A DNA stretch of 64,000 nucleotides from the NCBI GenBank assembly GCA_002398875.1, contig DHCC01000073.1, positions 582 to 64,581 of the forward strand. The letters run 5' to 3'. Shown one piece after another: positions 8,274 to 17,631 of this stretch. This DNA is from Bacteroidales bacterium UBA4912. GTDB taxonomy: Bacteria; Bacteroidota; Bacteroidia; Bacteroidales; Dysgonomonadaceae. Both the position numbers and the translations under genes were made by a program. The first letter of the stretch is position 1. Every line of letters starts with the position of its first letter. The notes under the pieces are model-generated. The model ran no database searches. It had not been told where the DNA came from and saw nothing but the letters and a program-made list of their open reading frames with translations.

Positions 8274-9566
8274 ATGAATTACAACGAAACATTAGAGTAT
8301 CTGTACAGACAAACGCCTGAATATCAACGTATAGGACATGCAGCTTATAAAGAGGGATTAGATAATAGTCTAGCCCTGGATGAAATATTTAATCACCCTC
8401 ATAGAAAATTCAAAACTATTCATGTTGGTGGAACCAATGGCAAGGGATCTGTCTCTAATCTTCTGGCAGCAATACTTCAGGAATCAGGGTATCGGGTTGG
8501 ATTGTACACTTCGCCTCATCTTACCGACTTTCGCGAAAGAATTCGTGTTAACGGTGAAATGATAGATAAGGACTATGTAACAAGGTTCGTTGAACAATAC
8601 AAGGAACAATTTGAACCAATTATGCCCTCCTTTTTTGAATTGACAATGGAGATGGCATTTTTATATTTTGCAGATAAGGAGGTAGATGTTGCCATTATTG
8701 AAGTTGGTCTGGGTGGTCGTCTTGACAGCACTAACATAATTACTCCCGACTTATGCATAATTACAAATATCGGTTTAGATCATATCAAGTACCTTGGTGA
8801 TACTCTTACTAAAATTGCTGCAGAAAAAGCGGGCATTATTAAGAAATATACACCTGTTGTAATTGGAGAAATTGGAAATACTGAAGTTTCCCAGGTTTTT
8901 ATAGATAAAGCAAAATCGGTTGAGGCTCCAATTATATTTGCAGAGCTTTTTATGAATAATTTTATTTGTGAAAGGGCAAACAACAAGTTAATTTTAAAAT
9001 CAGAAAATTGGCCTAATCTGATTGGCCAATTAAATGGCCCTGCTCAAGAATACAATGCAAGAACAGTTTTGACAGCAGTTGAACTACTACCTGAATTAGG
9101 TTATAACATTCCAAAAGAGGCTGTTTACACTGGCTTCGCGAACGTAATTGATATAACAGGATTAATGGGACGCTGGCAAGTGCTTCAATTATCACCAAAA
9201 GTTATTTGTGATATAGCACATAATTCTCACGGAATACGTTATGTGGTTGAACGACTAAAGTCAGAAGATTTCAAAAGGCTTCATTTAGTTTTTGGAATGG
9301 CAAATGATAAGGATGTCGATTCTGTATTGAAATTACTACCTGAAGATGGCTTATATTATTTCACCAAAGCATCAGTGGAAAGAGCCTTAGACGAGAACTT
9401 ACTGGCTGACAAATCTACCAATTATAATCTAAAAGGTGACACCTACCCTACTGTATCTAAAGCAGTGAAAGCAGCAATAAAAAACGCCGATAAAGATGAT
9501 CTTATCTTCATCGGCGGTAGTTCATTTGTAGTTGCAGATGCGCTGCAACTTTTTCACTGTTCTTAA
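8274..9566 (+). CDS. folC: Folylpolyglutamate / dihydrofolate synthase FolC
   Basis: FolC adds glutamate to dihydropteroate or folates with ATP, forming dihydrofolate and polyglutamates. The P-loop GGTNGKGS is at residues 52-59, TSPHL follows, and GLGGRLDSTNI marks the Mur-ligase-like centre. The C-terminal domain carries DIAHNSHG, typical of the family. At 430 residues it is full length. It converges with the lipoprotein gene at 9583, leaving 16 bases and no obvious hairpin between them. Whether it has dual or single activity cannot be told from sequence. Confidence 0.96.
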   Translation: MNYNETLEYLYRQTPEYQRIGHAAYKEGLDNSLALDEIFNHPHRKFKTIHVGGTNGKGSVSNLLAAILQESGYRVGLYTSPHLTDFRERIRVNGEMIDKDYVTRFVEQYKEQFEPIMPSFFELTMEMAFLYFADKEVDVAIIEVGLGGRLDSTNIITPDLCIITNIGLDHIKYLGDTLTKIAAEKAGIIKKYTPVVIGEIGNTEVSQVFIDKAKSVEAPIIFAELFMNNFICERANNKLILKSENWPNLIGQLNGPAQEYNARTVLTAVELLPELGYNIPKEAVYTGFANVIDITGLMGRWQVLQLSPKVICDIAHNSHGIRYVVERLKSEDFKRLHLVFGMANDKDVDSVLKLLPEDGLYYFTKASVERALDENLLADKSTNYNLKGDTYPTVSKAVKAAIKNADKDDLIFIGGSSFVVADALQLFHCS

Positions 9567-9582
9567 TTTATGAAACTTTAAA

Positions 9583-10089
9583 TTACCAAATCAATACGAT
9601 TTGAAAATCCCTGTCTTCAAGTGACTCATCAAATCTTTCCCTATCCGAAGCCTCAATTATAAAAGTCACAAAAGAAGGATTATCAAGAGTGTAATCACAA
9701 CTTATATGTTCCGTATATGTTCCGTCATAAGTTATACCACCCTCTTCAAATTCATAATCAAAAGTTTGAACATAGGGAAGAGATGACTTATTAAAATTAT
9801 CCGGCAAATAGTATGCTGCAACCAGTCCTTCGTCAAATATATTTTCTGTTAACTCAGGCAAATCTGCAGTAGCTGCGTAATATCCTTTATAATTTTTCGC
9901 CGGATTTGAAACCCATTCCCAGTCACTTGCTTTTACTGTAATAAATACTACTTTCCATTGACCATTTAATGAATTGTCAATCATCTGCTGAATCTCACGA
10001 TCACTCAAATAGTCATCGCTTGAGCAACTATATCCAAGAAAAAGAAAAAGAATCGCGGTAATACTAAAAATGGTCAGTTTACTTTTCAT
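9583..10089 (-). CDS. Hypothetical lipoprotein
   Basis: A 168-residue protein I cannot place in a family. It has a lipoprotein signal with Cys22 in LGYSC, followed by SSDDYLSD, an acidic stretch like those that favour surface export of lipoproteins in Bacteroidetes. The rest is aromatic-rich with alternating polar residues, consistent with a beta-rich fold (VKASDWEWVS, YDGTYTEHIS). It lies between the folC end and the DUF937 gene, with a 99-base gap on the upstream side, so it may be transcribed alone. Confidence 0.7.
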   Translation of the reverse strand: MKSKLTIFSITAILFLFLGYSCSSDDYLSDREIQQMIDNSLNGQWKVVFITVKASDWEWVSNPAKNYKGYYAATADLPELTENIFDEGLVAAYYLPDNFNKSSLPYVQTFDYEFEEGGITYDGTYTEHISCDYTLDNPSFVTFIIEASDRERFDESLEDRDFQIVLIW

Positions 10090-10188
10090 TTTGTAAAAGG
10101 GTTATAAATTAATTTAATTGTAATGTATGACACAAAAAATGCGAAACGGTTTAAAGTTAAACAATGAAACTGCAAAAAAAGTTTTAAA

Positions 10189-10779
10189 TCACCTTTTCTT
10201 GCTAAACATATCTAAAATGTCATCCATTGCATCGCCATCACCATCTTTATCTAGCGCACCGCTAATGAGATCCATAATACCTCCGCCAGATCTGCTTTGC
10301 TTGGCTCCTCCCATCAGACCGCCTAATAAATCTCCTAATCCACCTGCATTTGTACTGGTTTGACGTTTTTCCTTACCTAAGTAAGCCATAACAATTGGTG
10401 CAAGAGTTGAAAGTAAAGGACCAATTTTGCTGGAGCTCACACCGGTTTTGTTAGAAATACCCTGTTCAACAGCAGAACGTTTATTGCCAAAAACATGTCC
10501 TAAGATACCATCACCATCCTGTTGTAATTCCTGAGTATGTCCTTGCAGAATACCCGAAAGATTATCTAGTAAGGAACCATCATGCTTTGATTCTATAGCT
10601 CGGTTAAGACTCTCAGCACCTTCTTTTGACTGAGCATTTTTTGTCATCCCGGCTAAAATAGTGGGAATTGCTGCACTAACTGCACCGGATGCTTCTTTTT
10701 GATCCATGCCAAACTGACTAGCTACATTCTGAATGATTGATTGTCCCAAAGAGCTGTTAAGTAATTCTGTAATATCCAT
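10189..10779 (-). CDS. DUF937 domain protein
   Basis: A 196-residue soluble protein. The first 140 residues contain DUF937, with small-residue-rich helices (FGMDQKEASGAVSAAIPTIL and IGPLLSTLAPIVMAYLGKEK). A Gly-rich linker (GGLGDLLGGLMGG) and an Asp-rich tail follow (DKDGDGDAMDDILDMF) that looks like a calcium-binding loop. The molecular role is unknown. A minus-strand promoter lies about 45 bases upstream. Confidence 0.8.
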   Translation of the reverse strand: MDITELLNSSLGQSIIQNVASQFGMDQKEASGAVSAAIPTILAGMTKNAQSKEGAESLNRAIESKHDGSLLDNLSGILQGHTQELQQDGDGILGHVFGNKRSAVEQGISNKTGVSSSKIGPLLSTLAPIVMAYLGKEKRQTSTNAGGLGDLLGGLMGGAKQSRSGGGIMDLISGALDKDGDGDAMDDILDMFSKKR

Positions 10780-10822
10780 AAGTTTAAGGAATTAAAGTAT
10801 TAAACAAAAAAATATTTATTCT

Positions 10823-10852
10823 CAAATATATAATAGAAAACAAACGAACAAA
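10823..10852 (-). promoter_or_regulatory. Promoter of the DUF937 gene
   Basis: On the minus strand, 10830-10823 is an exact TAnnTTTG element, with TTTG at 10852-10849 spaced 18 bases upstream. Both elements fit the Bacteroidetes consensus. Confidence 0.55.
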
Positions 10853-10949
10853 TGATTTCGTTCTTATATAAAAAACTTTGAGTAAGAAAACCACAACTCA
10901 TCGCAATATTAAATTGTTTCCAACAAAACGATAAGTTGCTACGAAAAGC

Positions 10950-10979
10950 TTGTACTCAGCAAAAAAAAAGTTATTTTTG
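10950..10979 (+). promoter_or_regulatory. Promoter of the thyA operon
   Basis: TATTTTTG (10972-10979) is an exact -7 element, with TTG at 10950-10952 spaced 19 bases upstream. It lies 50 bases before the thyA ATG and probably drives the genes that follow. Confidence 0.6.
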
Positions 10980-11029
10980 CCTATTAGTGAAATCTGAGGA
11001 TTTTTATAAGAACAGAGACAAAACAAAAT

Positions 11030-11824
11030 ATGAAACAATATCTTGATTTATTACAAAGAGTACTTGACGAAGGTGTTGAAAAAGAAGACAGAACCGGTAC
11101 AGGCACTATCAGCATATTTGGACACCAAAGTCGATATAAAATGAGTGATGGCTTTCCTGTACTTACAACAAAGAAACTACACCTGAAATCGATAATACAT
11201 GAGCTTCTTTGGTTTCTTAATGGTGACACCAACATTAAATATCTGAATGACAATAACGTTCATATATGGGATGAGTGGGCTGAAGAAAATGGCGATCTTG
11301 GACATATCTACGGTTATCAGTGGCGTTCATGGCCTGACTATAAAGGAGGACATATAGATCAAATAACTCAAATAGTAAATGATATAAAAAAGAATCCCGA
11401 TTCCAGGCGTTTAATTGTAAGTTCTTGGAATGTAGCCGATTTGCCGAATATGAAACTTCCACCCTGTCATGCGTTCTTCCAGTTTTACGTAGCAGATGGC
11501 AAACTTAGCCTGCAACTGTATCAGAGAAGTGCAGATCTGTTTCTAGGGGTACCATTCAATATAGCATCCTATTCGCTGCTCTTAAAAATGATGGCTCAGG
11601 TGACTAATCTTGAAGAGGGTGATTTTATTCACACTTTTGGAGATACACATATTTACTCAAACCACATTGAACAAGTTAAACTACAGCTCTCCAGAGAGCC
11701 TCGTCCTCTGCCGCAGATGAATATTAACCCGGATGTAAAGGATATTTTTAGTTTTAAGTTTGAAGATTTTGAACTAGTAAATTATAATCCACACCCACAT
11801 ATAAAAGGAAAAGTGGCAGTATGA
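11030..11824 (+). CDS. thyA: Thymidylate synthase ThyA
   Basis: ThyA methylates dUMP to dTMP using methylene-tetrahydrofolate and releases dihydrofolate. The 264-residue protein has the classical E. coli-like length. The nucleophile is Cys146 in LPPCHAFFQF, EDRTGTGT lies near the N-terminus, and the folate site includes RSADLFLGVPFNIASY. The stop overlaps the folA start (ATGA arrangement), so the two are translationally coupled. This is sensible because folA recycles the dihydrofolate made here. Confidence 0.98.
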   Translation: MKQYLDLLQRVLDEGVEKEDRTGTGTISIFGHQSRYKMSDGFPVLTTKKLHLKSIIHELLWFLNGDTNIKYLNDNNVHIWDEWAEENGDLGHIYGYQWRSWPDYKGGHIDQITQIVNDIKKNPDSRRLIVSSWNVADLPNMKLPPCHAFFQFYVADGKLSLQLYQRSADLFLGVPFNIASYSLLLKMMAQVTNLEEGDFIHTFGDTHIYSNHIEQVKLQLSREPRPLPQMNINPDVKDIFSFKFEDFELVNYNPHPHIKGKVAV

Positions 11825-12324
11825 TAGCAATTGTTGTTGTAATTGACGATAATAACGGAATTGGTAGAGATGGAGGGTTACTATGTCATTTACCAAATGA
11901 TCTGAAGCATTTTAAACAACTTACTACAGGTCATACCATAATCATGGGAAGGAGAACATACGAATCATTACCCAAAGGTGCATTACCCAACCGAGTAAAT
12001 ATCGTGATTACTTCTGATGATATTAATAATTTTCCTGGATGTGTTGTTGTTCGTTCTGTGGAAGAAGCTCTTTCTGTAAGTCAAAATCAAGAAAAAGTAT
12101 TTATTATTGGAGGAGGTCAACTATACCGTTCTTCGCTCCATTTAGCTGATACACTTTACTTAACCTGTATTCATAATACATTTGAAGATGCGGATACTTT
12201 TTTTCCTGATATTAATTTCGATGACTGGTTACTGATAGAAGAGGAAAAACATGATTCGGATGAAAAGCATGCGTACGATTACTCATTCAAGACTTTTGTA
12301 AGAAGGCAAAATAAAAATGAATAA
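11821..12324 (+). CDS. folA: Dihydrofolate reductase FolA
   Basis: This 167-residue enzyme reduces dihydrofolate to tetrahydrofolate with NADPH. NGIGRDGGLLCHLPNDLKHF is the substrate loop with the conserved Asp, followed by IIMGRRTYES and the NADPH-binding segment IIGGGQLY. It overlaps thyA by 4 bases and the next gene by 8, the start of a long overlapping series on this strand. The pairing with thyA is standard; the extension into cell-wall sugar genes is less obvious. Confidence 0.97.
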   Translation: MIAIVVVIDDNNGIGRDGGLLCHLPNDLKHFKQLTTGHTIIMGRRTYESLPKGALPNRVNIVITSDDINNFPGCVVVRSVEEALSVSQNQEKVFIIGGGQLYRSSLHLADTLYLTCIHNTFEDADTFFPDINFDDWLLIEEEKHDSDEKHAYDYSFKTFVRRQNKNE

Positions 12325-13783
12325 AATTGATGCATTCATACTATTCTCGGAACCAGGACAGGCACTAAAGACAGTGAATGAACTTCAGAATTATGAATCT
12401 ATAAACAATATATATCTTCTTACTCCTGAAAACATTAAGGAAACTATAAAAGGATGTGGAAATATTGAAATTGACACTCTTTACAGCAGTAATACTATTA
12501 AAAAGATTGCACAAAAGGCAAAATCAGAATATATAGCTATTTATATTAAGTCGACCCCACTGAAATTTGGCTACTTTGCATTAGAGCGAATGTTGCAGAT
12601 TGCAGAGGACAGTTGTGCGGGGATGGTTTACTCAGATTACTTCACGATTGTAGATGGCAAAAAAGAATATCACCCTGTGATTGATTATCAGCAGGGCAGT
12701 CTAAGAGATGATTTCAACTTTGGGTCCTTCTTTCTTTTTAATACTATAGCTTTCAAGAAAGCTACAAAAAGAATGAAAAACGATGAATATAAATTTGCAG
12801 GCTTATATGATCTTCGTCTAAAAATTTCACAAGAAACCGGTATCGTTCATATTAATGAGTATCTATATACTGAATTCGAAGAAGATACAAGAGATTCAGG
12901 AAAAAAAATATTCGATTATGTTGATCCAAAAAACCGTCAGGTACAAATTGAGATGGAACAAGCATGTACTCAACACCTAAAGGATGTTGGCGCATATCTT
13001 GAGCCGGTTTTCAAACCTATTGAATTTAATAAGGAAATTTTTGAATATGAGGCATCAGTTATAATTCCCGTAAGAAACAGGATAAAGACAATAAAAGATG
13101 CAATCTCATCTGTCTTAAGACAGAAAACAGACTTTCTTTTTAACCTTATTGTGGTTGATAATCATTCAACTGATGGAACAACGGAAGCTATTAATGATTT
13201 TAAAGATGATGCGCGGTTAATTCACATTATTCCTGATCGTAATAATCTTGGAATTGGTGGATGCTGGAACATGGGCGTTCATCATCCCAAATGTGGTAAA
13301 TTTACTATACAGCTTGATAGTGATGATATCTACAGTGGTGAAGATACTCTTCAAAAAATAGTGGATGCCTTCTATATACAAAATTGTGCAATGATAGTGG
13401 GAACCTATCAAATGACCAATTTTGATTTGGAAATGATTCCGCCGGGAATAATTGACCATAAAGAATGGACACCCGAAAATGGTCGTAATAATGCTTTAAG
13501 AATAAATGGTCTGGGTGCACCGAGGGCTTTCTATACTCCTGTTCTGCGAAAAATCAAATTACCAAACACCAGTTACGGTGAAGATTACGCAGTTGGTCTT
13601 CATATTTCACGAAACTATCAGATCGGAAGAATATACGATGTTTTGTACTTATGTCGTCGTTGGGAAGATAACACAGATGCATCACTTGATATCATTAAGA
13701 TGAATGAACATAACCTTTATAAAGATAGGATAAGAACATGGGAACTTCAGGCGAGGAAGAAATTAAAATTAAAGAGCCTCTGA
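12317..13783 (+). CDS. Tandem-domain family 2 glycosyltransferase
   Basis: A 488-residue cytosolic protein. Residues 247-400 form a clear GT2 domain: ASVIIPVRNR, VVDNHSTDGT and the metal-binding DSDD at 334-337. The first 240 residues look like a second, diverged GT-A domain, with a YSDY segment at 105-108 and GSLRDDFNFG at 127-136. No transmembrane segment is visible, so it would use cytosolic nucleotide sugars. The gene overlaps folA by 8 bases and the SpoIID gene by 46, suggesting a coupled function in envelope glycan. The acceptor is unknown. Confidence 0.85.
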   Translation: MNKIDAFILFSEPGQALKTVNELQNYESINNIYLLTPENIKETIKGCGNIEIDTLYSSNTIKKIAQKAKSEYIAIYIKSTPLKFGYFALERMLQIAEDSCAGMVYSDYFTIVDGKKEYHPVIDYQQGSLRDDFNFGSFFLFNTIAFKKATKRMKNDEYKFAGLYDLRLKISQETGIVHINEYLYTEFEEDTRDSGKKIFDYVDPKNRQVQIEMEQACTQHLKDVGAYLEPVFKPIEFNKEIFEYEASVIIPVRNRIKTIKDAISSVLRQKTDFLFNLIVVDNHSTDGTTEAINDFKDDARLIHIIPDRNNLGIGGCWNMGVHHPKCGKFTIQLDSDDIYSGEDTLQKIVDAFYIQNCAMIVGTYQMTNFDLEMIPPGIIDHKEWTPENGRNNALRINGLGAPRAFYTPVLRKIKLPNTSYGEDYAVGLHISRNYQIGRIYDVLYLCRRWEDNTDASLDIIKMNEHNLYKDRIRTWELQARKKLKLKSL

Positions 13784-15102
13784 TTCATGTTGGTGTATTA
13801 CAGAATCAGAAAAAGATAAAATTTTCACTGCTGTCTGCGTTTAAACTTCAGGGAAAAGAGTATCCAAAGGGTGATTATTACGTAGAAATTGAGAATGGTC
13901 TAATCAGTTTTAATGGCAACAAATATGACCAGTTGACTTTTGAAGCCAATCAACTGCATGGTGATAAATTCGAAATAAAGGATGTAATAATCGGTGTACA
14001 GTTTCACTGGGAAAGAAAAGAGAATCAACAGTTTTTAGGAGGACTAAAATTTATTGCAACAGGAGAAGGTATAGAAAAAACAATTACTGCAATTAATATT
14101 ATTTCTCTTGAAGATTATTTAAAAAGTGTCATCTCTTCAGAGATGAGCTCAACAAATGCAGAAGAGCTGCTTAAAGCGCATGCAATAATCTCACGAAGCT
14201 GGTTGTTAGCACAAATCATAAAAAGTCAAACACTTAAGAAAGAAAAAGATAAATATCGCACATCTATAGAAACTCCCACCGAAATAATACGCTGGTATGA
14301 CCGTGAAGATCATGAACATTTTGATGTTTGTGCAGATGACCATTGTCAACGTTATCAAGGAATTACCCGCCAGACAACAGAATTGGTAAACAGAGTTGTT
14401 AATGAAACTTACGGCAAAGTTATATCATATCAAGGGTCTATTTGTGATGCTCGCTTTTCTAAATGTTGCGGAGGAATAATGGAGACTTTTGAAAACGTGT
14501 GGGAACCAATTATACACCCTTATCTACAAGGAAAACCTGATAACTATAGTGAATTTCCGATTCCAGACCTTTGTCGTGAAGAGGAAGCTGAAGATTGGAT
14601 AAGGAACTCTCCCGATGCATTTTGTAATACACAAAATAAACAAGTACTTAAACAAGTTTTAAATGACTATGATCAAGAGACAACAGATTTTTTCAGATGG
14701 AAAGTAACATACAATCAGGAAGAACTTACGACGTTAATTAAAAAACATACAGGTATCAACTTTGGTCAGATCATAGATTTGCAGCCACTTGAAAGAGGAA
14801 CCTCCGGGCGTATAAACAGGCTTAAAATTATTGGTACAGAAAGAGTAATGGTGATAGGAAAAGAGCTTGAAATTAGAAGAATATTATCCAATACTCACCT
14901 GTACAGTTCAGCATTTGTAGTTGATGCATTCGACGAGGACAGTGATGGTATTCCTCAGAAATTTATTTTAACGGGTGCCGGCTGGGGTCATGGAGTCGGA
15001 CTTTGCCAGATTGGTGCCTCAATGATGGCTGAAAAAGGCTACAAACATAAAGAAATTCTCGCACATTATTACCCTAATTCTAAAATCCAAACTAAATATT
15101 AA
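13738..15102 (+). CDS. SpoIID/LytB domain protein
   Basis: A 454-residue protein of the SpoIID family, whose known members cut denuded peptidoglycan glycan strands or enhance amidases. The key acidic residue would be Glu135 in ISSEMSS, followed by LLKAHAIISRSW. The C-terminal signature GAGWGHGVGLCQIGA is intact. The start at 13738 lies inside the end of the glycosyltransferase gene. There is no later in-frame start before the conserved EPLIHVGV segment, so the 46-base overlap looks real. No signal peptide or membrane anchor is visible, which is odd for a peptidoglycan-acting enzyme. Confidence 0.88.
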   Translation: MGTSGEEEIKIKEPLIHVGVLQNQKKIKFSLLSAFKLQGKEYPKGDYYVEIENGLISFNGNKYDQLTFEANQLHGDKFEIKDVIIGVQFHWERKENQQFLGGLKFIATGEGIEKTITAINIISLEDYLKSVISSEMSSTNAEELLKAHAIISRSWLLAQIIKSQTLKKEKDKYRTSIETPTEIIRWYDREDHEHFDVCADDHCQRYQGITRQTTELVNRVVNETYGKVISYQGSICDARFSKCCGGIMETFENVWEPIIHPYLQGKPDNYSEFPIPDLCREEEAEDWIRNSPDAFCNTQNKQVLKQVLNDYDQETTDFFRWKVTYNQEELTTLIKKHTGINFGQIIDLQPLERGTSGRINRLKIIGTERVMVIGKELEIRRILSNTHLYSSAFVVDAFDEDSDGIPQKFILTGAGWGHGVGLCQIGASMMAEKGYKHKEILAHYYPNSKIQTKY

Positions 15103-15138
15103 ATTGAATACTTAAGATCAGATTAACTAAATCAAATA

Positions 15139-16434
15139 ATGAAAAACGAGCTTAGTAAAAGTAATTTCCGCAATCCATGGGCGTGGGTGCCAACTCTTTA
15201 TTTTGCAGAAGGATTACCGTATGTAGCAGTCATGACAATTTCTGTGATTATGTACAAAAGGCTTGGACTATCAAATACTGAGATAGCACTTTATACAAGC
15301 TGGCTTTACTTGCCTTGGGTGATCAAACCGTTATGGAGTCCGTTCGTTGATATACTTAAAACAAAACGCTGGTGGATTATTTCTATGCAATTGCTTATTG
15401 GTGCAGGTTTGGCAGGAATTGCGTTTACACTCCCTACTCCATTCTGGTTGCAAGCTTCACTGGCATTTTTTTGGCTGATGGCATTCAGTTCGGCTACACA
15501 CGATATTGCTGCTGATGGATTTTATATGCTTGCGCTTGATGATTCACAGCAATCATTCTTCGTTGGTATTCGCAGTACATTTTACCGTTTCGCATCTATA
15601 ACCGGTCAAGGGCTTTTAATCATTCTTGCAGGTTATATTGAAAAAAAATCGGGTGAAATAACTTATGCATGGAGTCTGACATTTTTTATCATTGCCGGAC
15701 TATTCCTTGCATTTTTCATATATCACCGATTTATACTCCCATATCCTGTTGATGACTTAGGCAAAACAGCACACACTCCTAAAGAGGTTTTGAGAGAGTT
15801 TGGCAATACATTTAAAACTTTTTTTACAAAAAAAGGTATTGTACTTGCTCTCACTTTTATACTCTTATATCGACTTGCAGAAGCTATGCTTGTGAAACTG
15901 GCATATCCTTTTCTACTTGACTCGAGAGAAGTGGGAGGCCTTGGTTTAAGTACTCAGGATGCCGGTATTGCTTATGGCACAGTTGGTGTAATTGCACTAA
16001 CTTTAGGTGGAATTATTGGGGGGATTGTAGCATCACGTCAAGGTCTGAAACACTGGCTTTGGCCTATGGCTCTGGCAATTACACTTCCAAATATTGCTTT
16101 TCTGTTTTTAGCAATTTATCAACCCGAGAATTTTTTATGGATAAATTTAGCTGTTTTGATAGAACAGTTCGGTTATGGTTTCGGATTTACTGCATACATG
16201 TTATTTATGATATATTTCTCACAAGGTGAGCATAAAACAGCACATTACTCAATTTGCACTGGCTTTATGGCACTTGGAATGATGCTTCCCGGGATGGCTG
16301 CAGGCTGGATTCAGGAACAACTTGGATATGTAAGCTTTTTCATTTTTATCATGATAGCCACAATCCCTACCCTGTTGATAATTCCTTTTTTAAAAATAGA
16401 TAAAGATTTTGGTAGAGCAATTAATAAAATCTAA
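15139..16434 (+). CDS. AmpG-like MFS transporter (muropeptide permease candidate)
   Basis: A 431-residue inner-membrane protein with about twelve hydrophobic segments. The start (WVPTLYFAEGLPYVAVM) and the SPFVDILKTKRWW loop match the AmpG branch of the major facilitator superfamily, which brings anhydromuropeptides into the cytosol for recycling. It sits between a SpoIID protein and two probable amino-sugar genes, which supports a role in recovery of wall fragments. Substrate is inferred from family and context only. It follows the SpoIID gene by 36 bases. Confidence 0.85.
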   Translation: MKNELSKSNFRNPWAWVPTLYFAEGLPYVAVMTISVIMYKRLGLSNTEIALYTSWLYLPWVIKPLWSPFVDILKTKRWWIISMQLLIGAGLAGIAFTLPTPFWLQASLAFFWLMAFSSATHDIAADGFYMLALDDSQQSFFVGIRSTFYRFASITGQGLLIILAGYIEKKSGEITYAWSLTFFIIAGLFLAFFIYHRFILPYPVDDLGKTAHTPKEVLREFGNTFKTFFTKKGIVLALTFILLYRLAEAMLVKLAYPFLLDSREVGGLGLSTQDAGIAYGTVGVIALTLGGIIGGIVASRQGLKHWLWPMALAITLPNIAFLFLAIYQPENFLWINLAVLIEQFGYGFGFTAYMLFMIYFSQGEHKTAHYSICTGFMALGMMLPGMAAGWIQEQLGYVSFFIFIMIATIPTLLIIPFLKIDKDFGRAINKI

Positions 16435-16438
16435 ACTT

Positions 16439-17611
16439 ATGAACAAAGTAGCAATAGAACAACAAAGCGGAAGGTTATTGTCTCTTGATATCTTAAGGGG
16501 AATAACCATTGCCGGCATGATCATGGTAAACAACTCCGGATCATGGGATTATACTTATGCACCTCTTAGGCATGCACAATGGCATGGTCTGACCCCAACT
16601 GATCTGGTATTTCCTTTCTTCATGTTTATTATGGGTGTATCGACTTATATGTCATTACGAAAATTTAATTTTGAACCAACCAAGTCAGCAATTTGGAAAG
16701 TTACACGACGTACTATATTAATCTTCTTGATTGGACTAGCACTTGGCTGGTTTGGACAACTATGCAGTGGACTAGCCTCTGGTGAGTCATTTCTAGAGGC
16801 ATCCAGTCACTTTGATACAATCAGAATTCTTGGAGTTTTACAACGTTTAGCACTTGCTTATGGCTTTGCAGCTCTCATCTCACTGTTTTTTAAATGGAAG
16901 CATCTTGTCTGGATTATTGCTTTTCTTCTGATTGGGTATTTCCTGATTCTAATATTCGGTAATGGATTCGAAATGTCAGAGCAAAACATAATTGCCGTAG
17001 TTGATAAAGCTTTGTGGGGAACAGATCATATTTATAAAGACTGGACACCAGAGGGTGTAAGAATTGCGCTTGATCCCGAAGGGCTTTTGAGTACCATTCC
17101 ATCTATAGCACACGTACTTATTGGATTTCTTTTTGGAGGATTAATTGTTAAAAACAAAGATAATCACAAGAGAGTTGAAAAACTTCTGATATGGGGTACT
17201 ATACTTGCTTTTTCCGGACTACTTTTACAATATGGATGCCCTATCAACAAAAAGATTTGGAGTCCCACTTTTGTACTCACAACAACCGGATTTGCCGCTC
17301 AATTACTGGGCCTACTTATTTGGATAATAGATATAAATCAAAAGAGGAAATGGAGTCGTTTCTTCCATGCCTTTGGAGTAAACCCACTCATAGTTTATGT
17401 ATTTGCAGGTGTCTTAGCCAATCTGTTTTCAAGTATAAGGTTTAGTTGGCACGGTGAAACTGTTTCCATTAAGTCATTTATTTATGATGTACTAATCCAA
17501 CCTTGGGCTGGTAATTACTTAGGTTCACTAATTTACGCCCTTATTTTTGTGACAATATGCTGGTTATTTGGTTATATTTTATACAAGAAAGAGATATATA
17601 TTAAGATATAA
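16439..17611 (+). CDS. DUF5009 membrane protein, candidate MurT-type MurNAc transporter
   Basis: A 390-residue polytopic membrane protein with about ten hydrophobic segments. The N-terminus GRLLSLDILRGITIAGMIMV is typical of DUF5009/heparan-glucosaminide acetyltransferase-like proteins. From memory, a relative next to MurK in Tannerella forsythia was described as an N-acetylmuramic acid transporter (MurT); the link here is by family and position. The ATG at 16439, 5 bases after the previous stop, is chosen over one at 16409, which would lie inside the AmpG-like gene. An acyltransferase role is the main alternative. Confidence 0.75.
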   Translation: MNKVAIEQQSGRLLSLDILRGITIAGMIMVNNSGSWDYTYAPLRHAQWHGLTPTDLVFPFFMFIMGVSTYMSLRKFNFEPTKSAIWKVTRRTILIFLIGLALGWFGQLCSGLASGESFLEASSHFDTIRILGVLQRLALAYGFAALISLFFKWKHLVWIIAFLLIGYFLILIFGNGFEMSEQNIIAVVDKALWGTDHIYKDWTPEGVRIALDPEGLLSTIPSIAHVLIGFLFGGLIVKNKDNHKRVEKLLIWGTILAFSGLLLQYGCPINKKIWSPTFVLTTTGFAAQLLGLLIWIIDINQKRKWSRFFHAFGVNPLIVYVFAGVLANLFSSIRFSWHGETVSIKSFIYDVLIQPWAGNYLGSLIYALIFVTICWLFGYILYKKEIYIKI

Positions 17612-17631
17612 TAATGTATTAAATAAATGCT

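Noticed and set aside
10127..10363. Plus-strand frame of 78 codons with Pro/Ser-rich C-terminus
   Set aside because: It lies mostly antisense to the DUF937 gene, whose reading frame is supported by family similarity and a promoter; the composition is that of a shadow frame.
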